Counted from the first letter of the stretch, positions 25,101-34,579 are shown. The stretch: 64,000 nt of DNA from Pararhodobacter zhoushanensis (GCF_025949695.1 NZ_JAPDFL010000001.1:1284001-1348000); one strand, 5' to 3'. Made by a program: numbers and translations. The notes: generated from the sequence alone by a model not told the origin.

Positions 25101-25183
25101 CGTCAGCGCCAGAGGGGGGCCTTGCCCCCTCTGGCGCTGACGCGCCATTCACCCCCCAGGATATTTAGAGACAGATGATAAGG
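25101..25183 (+). repeat. Extragenic hairpin-GGATATTT repeat, copy 2
   Basis: CGTCAGCGCCAGAGGGGG (25101-25118) pairs perfectly with CCCCCTCTGGCGCTGACG (25125-25142), an 18-base stem with a GCCTTG loop. Then follow TTCACCCCCCAGGATATTT and AGAGACAGATGATAAGG (25148-25183). It stands head-to-head with copy 3. No gene is visible in the whole 24991-25372 gap. Confidence 0.8.
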
Positions 25184-25198
25184 TTTGGTTAACCTTGT

Positions 25199-25264
25199 TT
25201 CATTTTCTGTCCTCAACTATCCACGGGGGAAGTCCAGAAGGGGAGCGTGCTCCCCCTTCTGGCG
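25199..25264 (-). repeat. Extragenic repeat, copy 3 (inverted partner of copy 2)
   Basis: Read on the minus strand this copy has an imperfect hairpin (CCAGAAGGGGGAGC with GCTCCCCTTCTGG, 25234-25262), then CCCCCGTGGATAGTTGAGG and ACAGAAAATG (25199-25226). It belongs to the GGATAGTT variant shared with copy 8. Between copies 2 and 3 is AAGGTTTGGTTAACCTT, itself a palindrome. Confidence 0.75.
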
Positions 25265-25372
25265 AGGGGGTTCGGGGGGCGCGTAGCCCCTCGACGCACC
25301 CGTGATCCGCGCAGCCTTGCATCGGGCGCCTCTCTCGGGTCACATGGCGCCGAAATTTCAGGTGGAGCCTCC

Positions 25373-25975
25373 ATGTCCGAACCCCGCAAACAACCCTCGG
25401 CGCTGGTCAAGCAGCTGTTGGAATTCGGACCGCTGCTGGTGTTCCTGGGCGTCTATCTGTGGATGCGCGATGCGACCGTGGTCCTGGCCGGGCGCGAGTA
25501 TGCCGGTTTCGTTGTGGCGGTCATCGCTTTCGTGCCGCTGCAGATTGCCTCGACCATCACCATGCGGGTGCTGACCGGGCGGCTCAGCCGGATGCAGGTG
25601 GTCACGCTCATTCTGGTGATTGTGCTGGGCCTCGGCACGGTGCTGTTCAATGACGAGCGGGTGTTCAAGATGAAGAGCACCTTCATCTTCGGCCTGTTCG
25701 GCATCCTGCTGTTCATCGGCCTGTGGCGCGGCCAGTCGTGGCTGGCCTTTGTGCTCGATCAGGCGCTGCCGCTGGACCGCGAGGGGTGGATGATCCTCAC
25801 CCGCCGGATGGCGTGGTTCTTTATCGCCTTCGCCGCGATGAACGAAGTGGTCTGGCGCAATTTTTCGACAGATACCTATGTGTTGTGGGACACGTTCGGC
25901 CAGATGGCGGTGATGTTCGTCTTCCTGATGGGCAACTACAAGCTGATCGAAAAGCACTGGATCGGCGAGCGGTGA
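25373..25975 (+). CDS. yciB: Inner membrane-spanning protein YciB (septation protein A type)
   Basis: The 200-residue protein has five or six membrane segments and the family landmarks LLEFGPLLVFLGVYLWM near residue 15, LGLGTVLFNDERVFKMKSTFIFGLFG in the middle and the C-terminal RRMAWFFIAFAAMNEVVWRNFSTDTYVLWDTFGQMAVMF. YciB proteins help maintain the cell envelope and cell division in enterobacteria. The start at 25373 (MSEPRKQPSALVKQ) follows a GGTGGAG site; the frame continues upstream into repeat-derived sequence and is rejected there. It converges on the gene at 25986. Confidence 0.92.
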   Translation: MSEPRKQPSALVKQLLEFGPLLVFLGVYLWMRDATVVLAGREYAGFVVAVIAFVPLQIASTITMRVLTGRLSRMQVVTLILVIVLGLGTVLFNDERVFKMKSTFIFGLFGILLFIGLWRGQSWLAFVLDQALPLDREGWMILTRRMAWFFIAFAAMNEVVWRNFSTDTYVLWDTFGQMAVMFVFLMGNYKLIEKHWIGER

Positions 25976-25985
25976 GCCCGCCGGA

Positions 25986-26429
25986 TCACAAAACCAGCTC
26001 GTAGGTCGTCAGCATCTCGCGCGCGCTTTCGGTGCCCGAAGGCCGCAGGATGTTGCGGCTGAAGAGCTCGGCCTCGGCCAGCACCGCATAGTCCACCAGC
26101 GCGCGGGCGACGGTCAGGTCATCCTGACCGATATAGTCGCGGAACGTGGCGGCGATGCGGGCGTAGGTCAGGCTGAGATCGGTCGCGCTCATCGCGCGCA
26201 GGGCAGATTGCACTTCGGCGCGGGCCGGGTCGGCCATGCGCAGGTCGGCCAGCGGCAGGGTCAGCGCGACCTCGGTCTGCACGGCCGTTTGCGCCTGCGC
26301 ATCGTCGATCACCCGCCCGAAGCCGAACACAGCCGCCGCAAACACCGACGCCGACAGCGCGATTGCGTTGACCGACGTGCCCCCGAATTCATCTCGAAAG
26401 AAGGGGTGTCGTGTGGTTTTCATAGCCAT
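25986..26429 (-). CDS. Hypothetical single-pass membrane protein
   Basis: The 147-residue protein has a short basic N-terminus (MAMKTTRHPFFRDEFGGTS) followed by one membrane segment at about residues 20-38 and a helical soluble domain. The FxRDExG...A pattern before a single membrane helix recalls the N-terminus of Flp-type pilins of Rhodobacteraceae, but the rest is too long and I do not assign it. The start could be 26429 or 26423. It converges on yciB with a 10-base gap. Function unknown. Confidence 0.65.
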   Translation of the reverse strand: MAMKTTRHPFFRDEFGGTSVNAIALSASVFAAAVFGFGRVIDDAQAQTAVQTEVALTLPLADLRMADPARAEVQSALRAMSATDLSLTYARIAATFRDYIGQDDLTVARALVDYAVLAEAELFSRNILRPSGTESAREMLTTYELVL

Positions 26430-26609
26430 CTATTCCCGCTGTTCTTTTCACGTCCCTCTGTTTAACGGGCCAAAACGGGCGATTCGGGGGCAGGGCGCGG
26501 GTGATTGCAGGGCGATGTCGGGTCAAGCTTTTGGCGCAAAGGGACCGAAATGCGGCGCAGGAGCGCCGCCAGCATTGACCTGAACCGGGTTTTGGGCTTA
26601 TGCGATCCC

Positions 26610-26667
26610 CCATGTGGGGCTTTGTGCCGGCTTGCGGCCCACAATAAAGAAACCGCTAAAGAGGCAG
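26610..26667 (+). promoter_or_regulatory. SAM-II riboswitch upstream of metZ
   Basis: The leader holds TGTGGG (26613-26618) pairing with CCCACA (26638-26643) as helix P1. The loop carries CTTTG.GCCGG.CTTGC, followed by an ATAAA stretch and the diagnostic 3' segment CGCTAAAGAGG (26654-26664), as in the metA/metX/metZ SAM-II aptamers of alphaproteobacteria. Downstream, GCCCCCTC (26688-26695) can pair with the ribosome site GAGGGGC (26729-26735) of metZ, suggesting control of translation when S-adenosylmethionine is bound. Class assignment is from recognised consensus; pairing was done by eye. Confidence 0.9.
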
Positions 26668-26742
26668 GGCCGCGTCGCAAGCGACAGGCCCCCTCGTGCC
26701 GGTATTCGGACAGCGCGGCGCGACCGCAGAGGGGCAGAGCTC

Positions 26743-27942
26743 ATGAACCCGCAGAGCAAATGGAACAAGCGCACCATCGCGGTGCATGGTGGCGTCCGGC
26801 GTAGCCAGTATGGCGAAATGGCCGAGGCGATTTATCTCACGCAGGGCTTCGCCTATCCCGACGCCGAAACCGCCGAGGCGCGGTTCATCAAGTCGGGCGC
26901 GGATGAGTTCATCTACGCGCGCTACGGCAACCCGACCACCGCCGCCTTTGAAGACCGCATCGCCGCCATCGAGGGCACCGAAGACGCCTTTGCCACCGCC
27001 AGCGGCATGGCCGCTGTGTCGGGCGCGCTGACCGCCTTGCTGAAATCCGGGGACCGGGTCGTGGCCAGCCGGGCGCTGTTCGGCTCGTGCCTGTATGTTC
27101 TGGAAGAAGTGCTGGGCCGCTACGGCGTGACGGTCGAGTTCGTCGATGGGCGCGATCTGGCGCAATGGCAGGCCGCTCTGGCCACGCCCGCGCAGGTGGT
27201 CTTTCTGGAAAGCGTGTCAAATCCGACGCTTGAGGTCATCGACCTGCCGAAAGTCTGCGCACTGGCCCACAAGGCAGGCGCGTTGGTGGTGGTCGATAAC
27301 GCCTTTGCCACGCCGACCTTCAGTCAGGCGGTTCAGCATGGCGCCGACATCGTGGTCTATTCCGCGACCAAGCACATCGACGGGCAGGGCCGCTGTCTGG
27401 GCGGCGTGATCTGTGGCACGCGTGAGGTGATCCGCGGCCGGATCGAGCCCTACATGAAGCACACCGGCGGCGCGATGAGCCCGTTCAACGCCTGGGTCCT
27501 GCTCAACGGTCTGACCACGCTCGATCTGCGGGTCAAGGCGCAGGCGGCCACGGCGCAGACGCTGGCCGAAAAGCTCGAAGGCCATCCCGCGATTGCCTCG
27601 GTCCTGTTCCCCGGTCTGCCCAGCCATCCGCAGCACGAGACCGCGCTGGCGACCATGTCGGGGCCGGGCACGGTGCTGGCCTTTGACCTCAAAGGTGGCA
27701 AGGAAGCGGCCTTTGTGTTCATGAACGCCCTGCAGGTTGTTCTGATCTCGAACAATCTGGGCGATGCGCGCTCGATCGCCACGCACCCGGCCACCACCAC
27801 CCATCAGCGTCTGCCGGCCGATCAAAAGGTGCTTCTGGGCATCACGCCGGGCCTGATTCGCCTCTCGGTGGGTCTGGAAGACGCAGAGGATCTGCTGAAC
27901 GACCTGATCGCATCTTTGAATGCGACGCTGTCGCAGGGCTAA
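26743..27942 (+). CDS. metZ: O-succinylhomoserine sulfhydrylase
   Basis: MetZ uses pyridoxal phosphate to make homocysteine from O-succinylhomoserine and sulfide in methionine synthesis. The 399-residue Cys/Met-metabolism enzyme shows the YARYGNPTTAAFEDRIAAIEGTE block, the PLP-lysine segment VYSATKHIDGQGRCLGGV (Lys near residue 210), and the C-terminal THPATTTHQRL and PGLIRLSVGLEDAEDL motifs. The start at 26743 has GAGGGG eight bases upstream; open frame further upstream is riboswitch sequence, not protein. Regulation by the SAM-II element just upstream is expected. Confidence 0.96.
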   Translation: MNPQSKWNKRTIAVHGGVRRSQYGEMAEAIYLTQGFAYPDAETAEARFIKSGADEFIYARYGNPTTAAFEDRIAAIEGTEDAFATASGMAAVSGALTALLKSGDRVVASRALFGSCLYVLEEVLGRYGVTVEFVDGRDLAQWQAALATPAQVVFLESVSNPTLEVIDLPKVCALAHKAGALVVVDNAFATPTFSQAVQHGADIVVYSATKHIDGQGRCLGGVICGTREVIRGRIEPYMKHTGGAMSPFNAWVLLNGLTTLDLRVKAQAATAQTLAEKLEGHPAIASVLFPGLPSHPQHETALATMSGPGTVLAFDLKGGKEAAFVFMNALQVVLISNNLGDARSIATHPATTTHQRLPADQKVLLGITPGLIRLSVGLEDAEDLLNDLIASLNATLSQG

Positions 27943-28043
27943 TCGTTGGTCTGGATGATCCATGGCGGCGCACGCGGCGTATACACGTTGAAATTCCGCG
28001 TTTTGCTCTTAGGTTACGCGGGCGCCAGTCGTGGGGGGCTAGG

Positions 28044-29144
<1,101 letters not shown>

Positions 29145-29153
29145 TCGCCAAGC

Positions 29154-29179
29154 CGCCCGCCCGGGCTTTCGGGCGGGCG
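29154..29179 (+). terminator. 10-base-pair stem-loop after folE2
   Basis: CGCCCGCCCG (29154-29163) pairs with CGGGCGGGCG (29170-29179) around a six-base loop, nine bases after the folE2 stop. No T-run follows. It lies before the next gene on the same strand. Confidence 0.6.
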
Positions 29180-29228
29180 CGCAGAGGGGTAGGATGGCGG
29201 CAACGTCTCCTGACTGGCGCTGCCCGCG

Positions 29229-30188
29229 ATGACCCATCTTCTCACCGTGACCCTGAACCCGGCGCTGGATGTCAGCGGCGCGGTTGATCATGTCCTGCCC
29301 GGTCCGAAACTGCGCATGGGAGCGCCGCGATACGAGCCCGGCGGCGGCGGACTGAACGTCGCCCGTGCGGCCGCCAAGCTGGGCGGTGAGCCGCGCGCGC
29401 TGGCGGCGCTGGGCGGCATGGCGGGCGCACAGATCGCGGCGCTGCTGACGGGCAGCGGCGTGTCGTTGCGCACTGTCGCTGTGGACGGCGAAACACGGCA
29501 GAGCCTTGCGGTGAATGATCTGCAGACCGGCGAACAGTTCCGCTTTCAGATGCCCGGCCCTGCGTGGACCGCCGCAATGGAAGACGCGATGCTGGCGGTG
29601 ATCGTGGAAGAGGCGGCGCTGATCGGCCCCGGCGCGGTCGTCGTGCTCAGCGGCAGCCAGCCGCCCGGCATGCGCGACAGCTTCCCGCAGGCGCTGGCCC
29701 GGCAGATGGGTGCCGGGGCGCGGCTTGTCATCGACACGTCCGGCCCCGCCCTGCAGCGGCTCGTGGCTGCGCCCGCAAGCGACGCGATGCCCGCCGTCCT
29801 GCGCATGGATCAGGCGGAATCCGAGGGCCTCGCCGGGCACCCGCTGCCCGATGTCGCTGCCAGTCTCGACTTTGCCGCCGCGCTGGTGGCCGCCGGGGTC
29901 GCGGGCTGCGTCGTTGTCGCACGCGGGGCAGAAGGCTCGGTTCTTGCCGCTGCCGATACCCGCCTGCACTGCCAGCCGCCCGAGGTGGCAGTGGTCTCCA
30001 AGATCGGCGCGGGCGACAGTTTTACCGCCGGTTTCGGCCTGTCGCTGGCGCGGGGTGAAGACTGGGCCACGGCCCTGCGTGCCGGCACTGCCGCGGCGGC
30101 TGCAGCGGTGATGACGCCGGGCACCGAACTGTGTCGCGCCGAAGACGCCGCCGCCCTGACGCCACGCTGCAGCCTGCGGCGCGCTTGA
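29229..30188 (+). CDS. PfkB family sugar-phosphate kinase (1-phosphofructokinase type)
   Basis: The 319-residue ribokinase-fold enzyme starts with TVTLNPALDVSGAVDHVLPG, which with the GGGGLNVARAAAKLGG motif (about residue 40) marks the hexose-phosphate kinase subgroup (1-phosphofructokinase, LacC, Pfk-2). The C-terminal KIGAGDSFTAGFGLSLARG contains the catalytic aspartate and the anion hole. Substrate is probably fructose-1-phosphate, fructose-6-phosphate or tagatose-6-phosphate. No PTS transporter lies next to it, so a Pfk-2-like glycolytic role is as likely. Confidence 0.88.
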   Translation: MTHLLTVTLNPALDVSGAVDHVLPGPKLRMGAPRYEPGGGGLNVARAAAKLGGEPRALAALGGMAGAQIAALLTGSGVSLRTVAVDGETRQSLAVNDLQTGEQFRFQMPGPAWTAAMEDAMLAVIVEEAALIGPGAVVVLSGSQPPGMRDSFPQALARQMGAGARLVIDTSGPALQRLVAAPASDAMPAVLRMDQAESEGLAGHPLPDVAASLDFAAALVAAGVAGCVVVARGAEGSVLAAADTRLHCQPPEVAVVSKIGAGDSFTAGFGLSLARGEDWATALRAGTAAAAAAVMTPGTELCRAEDAAALTPRCSLRRA

Positions 30189-30219
30189 CAGTTTCCGGGC
30201 TCCCGGCCAAGGGTTTCTC

Positions 30220-31668
30220 ATGATCGATATCCGCCCCGTTGCGAACATCATTGGCTGGCTGCTCGCGGCACTGGGAATGATCATGATCGTCCCCGCCATC
30301 GTCGATTTCTGGGCAGGAAACCCGGATTGGCGGGTGTTCATGATTTCCGCCTTTATTACCGTGGTCGCGGGCGGGTTGCTGATTCTGGCGACCTCCAACG
30401 CCCAAGGCTCGGGGCTGACGCTGCGCCAGTCGTTTCTGGTCACCACGCTCAGCTGGACGGTGCTGCCGGTGTTTGGCGCAATCCCTTTCGAGATGGCGCT
30501 GGAACACGTCAACTGGACCGACGCGATTTTCGAGGCGATGTCGGGCATCACGACGACTGGCTCGACCGTGTTCACCGGGCTGGACGCGATGCCGCCGGGG
30601 ATTCTGCTCTGGCGCTCGACCCTGCAATGGCTGGGGGGGCTGGGGATCGTGCTGGTCGCGCTGATCTTTTTGCCGGTGATGAAGGTCGGCGGGATGCAGC
30701 ACTTCCGGTCCGAGGGTTTCGACACCATGGGCAAGGTGCTGCCGCGCGCTGCCGATATCAGCTGGATGCTGCTCCAGATCTACGCGGGACTGACCATCCT
30801 GTGCGCGGCGGCCTATGTGCTCACCGGGATGAGCGTCTTTGACGCGGTGAACCACGCGCTCACCACGCTATCGACCGGCGGCTTTTCCACCCGTGATACG
30901 TCCTTCGCGCTCTATGACAGTGCCGCGCATTGGGTCTGCGTGATCTTCATGTGGCTGGCCGGGTTGCCCTTTATCCGCTACCTGCAATTCATCAATGGTT
31001 CGTACCGGCCCCTGTTCAACGACATCCAGATCCGCGCCTATTTCCGCTGGACGCTCTATGCGATCGGCGCAGTTTTCGCCTACCGGCTGCTGCGCGAGGA
31101 TACGGCTGTCGAGGGTATGTTCCGCGAGTCCGCCTTCAACGTGGTGTCGATGTTCTCGGGCACCGGGTTCGGCAGCGCCGATGTGTCCGCCTGGGGCGAT
31201 TTTCCGATCCTTGTGCTGGTGGTGGCCGGGTTCATCGGTGCCTGCACGGCCTCGACCGGGTGCTCGATCAAGGTCTTCCGCTATCTGGTGCTGTTCGAGG
31301 CGATCAAGGCGCAGCTCAAGCAACTGGTCTATCCCAACCGGGTGATCCCGCTGCATCTGGACGGGCGGCGGCTGGATGAAGAAGTCGTTGTGTCGGTGGT
31401 GGTCATGTTCACCGCCTTTGTGGTCGGGTTCGGTGTGCTGACCGTTCTTCTGTCGCTTGCCGGGCTGGACATGCGCACGGCGTTTACGGCCGCCTGGACC
31501 TCGATCTGCAACGTCGGCCCGGCCTGGGGCAGCGAGGTCGGACCGACCGGCGCGATGAACGAGTTTCCCGTCTTCGCCAAATGGCTGATGATCGGGGCGA
31601 TGATGATGGGACGGCTTGAGATGGTCGCGGTGCTGGTGCTGGTCCTGCCGCGCTTCTGGCGCGGCTGA
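30220..31668 (+). CDS. TrkH family potassium uptake protein
   Basis: The 482-residue membrane protein has the fourfold TrkH repeat with selectivity-filter loops, for example AMSGITTTGSTVF (loop 1), LTTLSTGGFSTRD (loop 2), FSGTGFGSAD (loop 3) and SICNVGPAWGSE (loop 4), plus the GGMQHFRSEGF segment. TrkH forms the potassium-conducting part of the Trk system and works with a cytoplasmic TrkA gating subunit, which is not in this window. The start at 30220 is preceded by a 31-base gap from the PfkB gene on the same strand. Confidence 0.95.
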   Translation: MIDIRPVANIIGWLLAALGMIMIVPAIVDFWAGNPDWRVFMISAFITVVAGGLLILATSNAQGSGLTLRQSFLVTTLSWTVLPVFGAIPFEMALEHVNWTDAIFEAMSGITTTGSTVFTGLDAMPPGILLWRSTLQWLGGLGIVLVALIFLPVMKVGGMQHFRSEGFDTMGKVLPRAADISWMLLQIYAGLTILCAAAYVLTGMSVFDAVNHALTTLSTGGFSTRDTSFALYDSAAHWVCVIFMWLAGLPFIRYLQFINGSYRPLFNDIQIRAYFRWTLYAIGAVFAYRLLREDTAVEGMFRESAFNVVSMFSGTGFGSADVSAWGDFPILVLVVAGFIGACTASTGCSIKVFRYLVLFEAIKAQLKQLVYPNRVIPLHLDGRRLDEEVVVSVVVMFTAFVVGFGVLTVLLSLAGLDMRTAFTAAWTSICNVGPAWGSEVGPTGAMNEFPVFAKWLMIGAMMMGRLEMVAVLVLVLPRFWRG

Positions 31669-31739
31669 TTGCGCAGCTTCCGGGTCGCCGGAAAGGGGGC
31701 TGAGCGGCACAAGACGGGTGTCGCAACCTTGAGGCTCTC

Positions 31740-32219
31740 ATGCACCCGATCTTCCTTCCGCTTTCTGCTGCCACCGTCGCGCATTACCGCCGGGGCGGGC
31801 TCGATTCCAACGGGCAGCCGCCCGAACGCCGTATCGTGCAACCCGGCGACGGCGTCCCCTGCCGCCATACGCTCGAATACCTGCCCGAAGGCAGCGCCTA
31901 TCTCGTCGTCGGCCACCGCCCGTTCGAGGGGCTGAACCCCTACACCGAAACCGGTCCGCTTTTCCTGGCCGCGGATGAGGCGGTGCCGGGCGCGGTGCCA
32001 TCGTCCGCACTGCCGCCGTTCCTGACCGCGCCCAGCTATCTCGTGCGCGGCTACTCAGCCGATGAGCGGATCGTCTATGGCACCGGCGCCGTGACGCCGA
32101 CCGAACGCATCATCGAGCGGTGCGCCGATCTGCTTGCGCGCGACGATATCGCTTTCGTCCACATCCGCTCGGCCAGCAACAATTGTTACCACGTCCGCGT
32201 CGAGCGCAGCGCCGGGTGA
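31740..32219 (+). CDS. DUF1203 domain protein
   Basis: The 159-residue protein shows the DUF1203 pattern: CRHTLEYLPEGSAYLVVGHRPF, the NPYTETGPLFLAADEA segment and YLVRGYSADERIVYGTGAV, with FVHIRSASNNCYHVRVER at the end. The family is of unknown function and cytoplasmic. It stands alone, 71 bases after trkH, and its stop is followed by extragenic repeat copy 6. The start at 31740 gives MHPIFLPLSA with the expected N-terminus. Confidence 0.85.
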   Translation: MHPIFLPLSAATVAHYRRGGLDSNGQPPERRIVQPGDGVPCRHTLEYLPEGSAYLVVGHRPFEGLNPYTETGPLFLAADEAVPGAVPSSALPPFLTAPSYLVRGYSADERIVYGTGAVTPTERIIERCADLLARDDIAFVHIRSASNNCYHVRVERSAG

Positions 32220-32275
32220 GGGTTTCGCCCTTGGCCGAGACGGCTGTCGCCGCCGCGCCCTCGGGCGACCGGGCA

Positions 32276-32338
32276 GGGGGGCGTTGCCCCCTCTTTGGCT
32301 TCGCCAAATTCACCCCCCAGGATACTTGAAGCATAAAG
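32276..32338 (+). repeat. Extragenic hairpin-GGATATTT repeat, copy 6
   Basis: Hairpin 1 is GGGGGC-GTT-GCCCCC (32277-32291), hairpin 2 is TTTGGC-TTC-GCCAAA (32294-32308), then TTCACCCCCCAGGATACTT and GAAGCATAAAG (32309-32337). It lies between the convergent DUF1203 and pseudo-protease genes. Confidence 0.8.
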
Positions 32339-32349
32339 TTGACCGGCTC

Positions 32350-32389
32350 ATGAAAGAGGCGCGGCCCTTGCGAGCCGCGCCTCTTTCAT
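32350..32389. terminator. 16-base-pair palindromic stem-loop
   Basis: ATGAAAGAGGCGCGGC (32350-32365) pairs perfectly with GCCGCGCCTCTTTCAT (32374-32389) around an eight-base loop, just after repeat copy 6 and between two convergent genes. It can end transcription in both directions; there is no long T-run. Confidence 0.7.
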
Positions 32390-32448
32390 CTTGCGTCAAA
32401 TACGCAACCCGGCCCTTCGTCCCGCGATGCCCTGCCCAGGAAAGCGAG

Positions 32449-32493
32449 GGCGCGCGCGTGAGCGGGGGTGGGCGGGAGCGACGCGCGCGCGCC
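32449..32493 (-). repeat. GC-rich hairpin repeat, family 2, copy a
   Basis: GGCGCGCGCG (32449-32458) pairs with CGCGCGCGCC (32484-32493) around TGAGCGGGGGTGGGCGGGAG, a loop whose sequence is almost identical to that of copy b at 62340-62384 read on the other strand. It lies 17 bases after the stop of the minus-strand pseudo-protease gene; copy b also sits at a gene 3' end in the same relative orientation. Probably a terminator family. Confidence 0.75.
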
Positions 32494-32509
32494 TGCTCCC
32501 ATTACCCGG

Positions 32510-34357
32510 TCAGTTCCAGCAGGACACCAGCACGGTCAGGTCCGCCGACATGCGTGTCAGCATCTCGGCCGACATCGGCGAGGTCGTGCGGCTGACGCTG
32601 GGGTTGGCCCCGCTGGTGGTCAGCGCCGACTGGATGGACGCGCCGTCAACGGCGAAGTTGACGTCGCCGGGCAGCATCCGCCCCGGGGTTTCGGTGCGCG
32701 GCAGCAGCATGCCGATCACCGCGCCATTGCTGTCGAACACCGGCCCGCCCGAGTCGCCGGGCTGAGCGCTGAGCGTCAGGCGGCGCAGGTTGGCTTCGCC
32801 GTCGAGGCCGGTCATTTCGCTGAGTTGGCCAAAGGTGACGATCGGACGGGTCAGCGTGTCCTGATAGCTGAAGCCTGACACGCGGATCTCGCTGCCCAGC
32901 GACGCGGGGTTCGGCGCGAATTGGGCGAAAGCCAGCGGGACCAGCGGGTCTTGCGGCGTCAGCACGGCGATGCCGTTTGCCGGGTCGACCGAGCGCACGG
33001 TGGCGCGGTACGCCTCGTCAATCGTTACCCGGTCGCACATCGCCACAGCTTCGGCGGTGGTCACCACGGTGCCGACGCTGTCCACGAAGAACCCCGAGCG
33101 CGAGCGATCCGGGCGGCGGACGTCAAGCCCGGCGATGAGGTCGCGGCGCGATACCGTCGAGGCCGTCGCGCCCAGCGTCGAGGGCAGCACGCCGTCGATC
33201 GAGCGGAAGCTGTCTCGCATGGTGGCCATGATCACCTCGGAATCGTCGTCCGCTTCAGGCCCCCAAAGCAGGATCCAGCCCTTGATCTGGCCGTTCTGCA
33301 GCCGTGCCTCAACCTGCGCGCGCGCCGTGGCGCTGCGGCCGGTGATGGTGAAGCGATCACGCGAGCGGTCGCGTTCGCCGTCCAGCGGGATGATTTCCAG
33401 CGTTTGCAGGATTTCATACAGTCCGTAGAACGTGCTTTGCGAGCCTTCCTGGCTGATCAGCAACACGCGCATGCCCGACCCGTTGATCGCGTTGAAATGC
33501 GAGAAGGGGGCTTCGTGGCGGTCAAAGGCGACCATACCCAGCGGCAGGGTCAGTTCGATCCCGGCGGCTTCATCGCGGAACGGACCGAAGGAATAGCGGG
33601 CAACGGCGCTTTCATAGCCGGTCAGCAGCACGGCGCGCTGGCGGGTGGTCAGGTAGCCCGTCGGCTCGAAGTCGCGCGCGCTCTGCCAGTTGCCGATCGC
33701 GTTGCGGGTGCCGGGGCCGAAATCGGCGTCGATGAGGCTGCGATAGAAACCAAACCATTGCAGGGCGGTCTGGATCTCCATCCGGTCCTCGCGCGACCAG
33801 TCGCGTTCCAGCTGGCGCGCCTGAGCCAGCGGTTCGTTCGGCAAGTCGTCAAGCGTCGGCTCGCGGGGCGTGACCGGGGCCTGGACGACCGGCTCGGGCG
33901 TGACCGGGGTCTCGGCTGGCGCGACGACAGGCTCTTGCGGGGCCTCGGCGACCGGCTCTTGCGTTGCGGGTGCTGTCGGCTGCGTCACGTCACGCGACGG
34001 TGCCACCACGGGCGGCTGGCCGCCAACCGGCCAGAACTGCTGGCCGTAGATGGCGTTGTCCGTGACATAGCTGTCTTCGCGGATCTCTCGCGTGGCGATC
34101 AGCTCGGCGCGGCGGGCCTCAGCCTCGGCGGGGGTGGCGAAAGGGCCGACCGCCAGCGCGTACCAGCCGCCCGCGATGCGGAACCCGGCGATGCCGCCGA
34201 TCTGCGTCTGATACCGCGTGGCGAAATCCTCGGCGGTGCGCAGGGTGGCATGGGCTTCGATCTGGACCCAATGGGTCGCCTGAGCCAGTGCCGCAACGGG
34301 CACAAGGATCAGGAAAAAGAGAGCGGCGAAAATAACTTTGACGATACGGTCGGTCAC
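32510..34357 (-). CDS. Exported SPOR-peptidoglycan-binding trypsin-like protein, probable pseudo-protease
   Basis: The 615-residue protein has a signal peptide (FAALFFLILVPVAALAQA), a SPOR-like domain (about 28-95, with GGWYALAVGPFATPAEAEARRAEL), a proline-rich linker (about 110-170), a peptidoglycan-binding helix domain (about 185-245, LQWFGFYRSLIDADFGPGTRNAIGNWQ) and a trypsin-like domain from about residue 400. The serine motif QPGDSGGPVFD is present, but the position of the catalytic histidine reads VVTTAEAVAMC instead of TNAHVVxxC, and the aspartate region reads ANGIAVL instead of xxDLAL. Loss of proteolysis is inferred. A cell-wall sensing or scaffold role is possible. Confidence 0.82.
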   Translation of the reverse strand: MTDRIVKVIFAALFFLILVPVAALAQATHWVQIEAHATLRTAEDFATRYQTQIGGIAGFRIAGGWYALAVGPFATPAEAEARRAELIATREIREDSYVTDNAIYGQQFWPVGGQPPVVAPSRDVTQPTAPATQEPVAEAPQEPVVAPAETPVTPEPVVQAPVTPREPTLDDLPNEPLAQARQLERDWSREDRMEIQTALQWFGFYRSLIDADFGPGTRNAIGNWQSARDFEPTGYLTTRQRAVLLTGYESAVARYSFGPFRDEAAGIELTLPLGMVAFDRHEAPFSHFNAINGSGMRVLLISQEGSQSTFYGLYEILQTLEIIPLDGERDRSRDRFTITGRSATARAQVEARLQNGQIKGWILLWGPEADDDSEVIMATMRDSFRSIDGVLPSTLGATASTVSRRDLIAGLDVRRPDRSRSGFFVDSVGTVVTTAEAVAMCDRVTIDEAYRATVRSVDPANGIAVLTPQDPLVPLAFAQFAPNPASLGSEIRVSGFSYQDTLTRPIVTFGQLSEMTGLDGEANLRRLTLSAQPGDSGGPVFDSNGAVIGMLLPRTETPGRMLPGDVNFAVDGASIQSALTTSGANPSVSRTTSPMSAEMLTRMSADLTVLVSCWN

Positions 34358-34521
34358 GGCGGTTCCACGGATTATTGAACGGCTTGATTCCTGGCGACCC
34401 TAGCAGGGTCGTCAAGCAGATACCGATAAAAAGTAAGTTAAGTCGGCCGACTGTCCACAAGGCGTGTCATTTTTTCCGCGGCAGGGGGCGGCCAAGTGAT
34501 TCCGGCCCCCGGCGCTGACGT

Positions 34522-34550
34522 TGACCCCGCGCGGCGGCACGCCTATTGAG
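34522..34550 (+). promoter_or_regulatory. Possible promoter of glyQ
   Basis: TTGACC (34522-34527) and TATTGA (34545-34550) are 17 bases apart. The -35 is near consensus, the -10 weak. Transcription would begin about 23 bases before the glyQ ATG at 34580. The remaining gap from 34358 shows no other feature. Confidence 0.35.
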
Positions 34551-34579
34551 GCGCTAAACCGCACAGGCCGAGGCCCCCG

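Noticed and set aside
32468..32878. Two apparently homologous short proteins starting MGGSDARAP (here and at 62365 on the minus strand)
   Set aside because: The similarity comes from translating the two copies of the GC-rich hairpin repeat, not from related genes.
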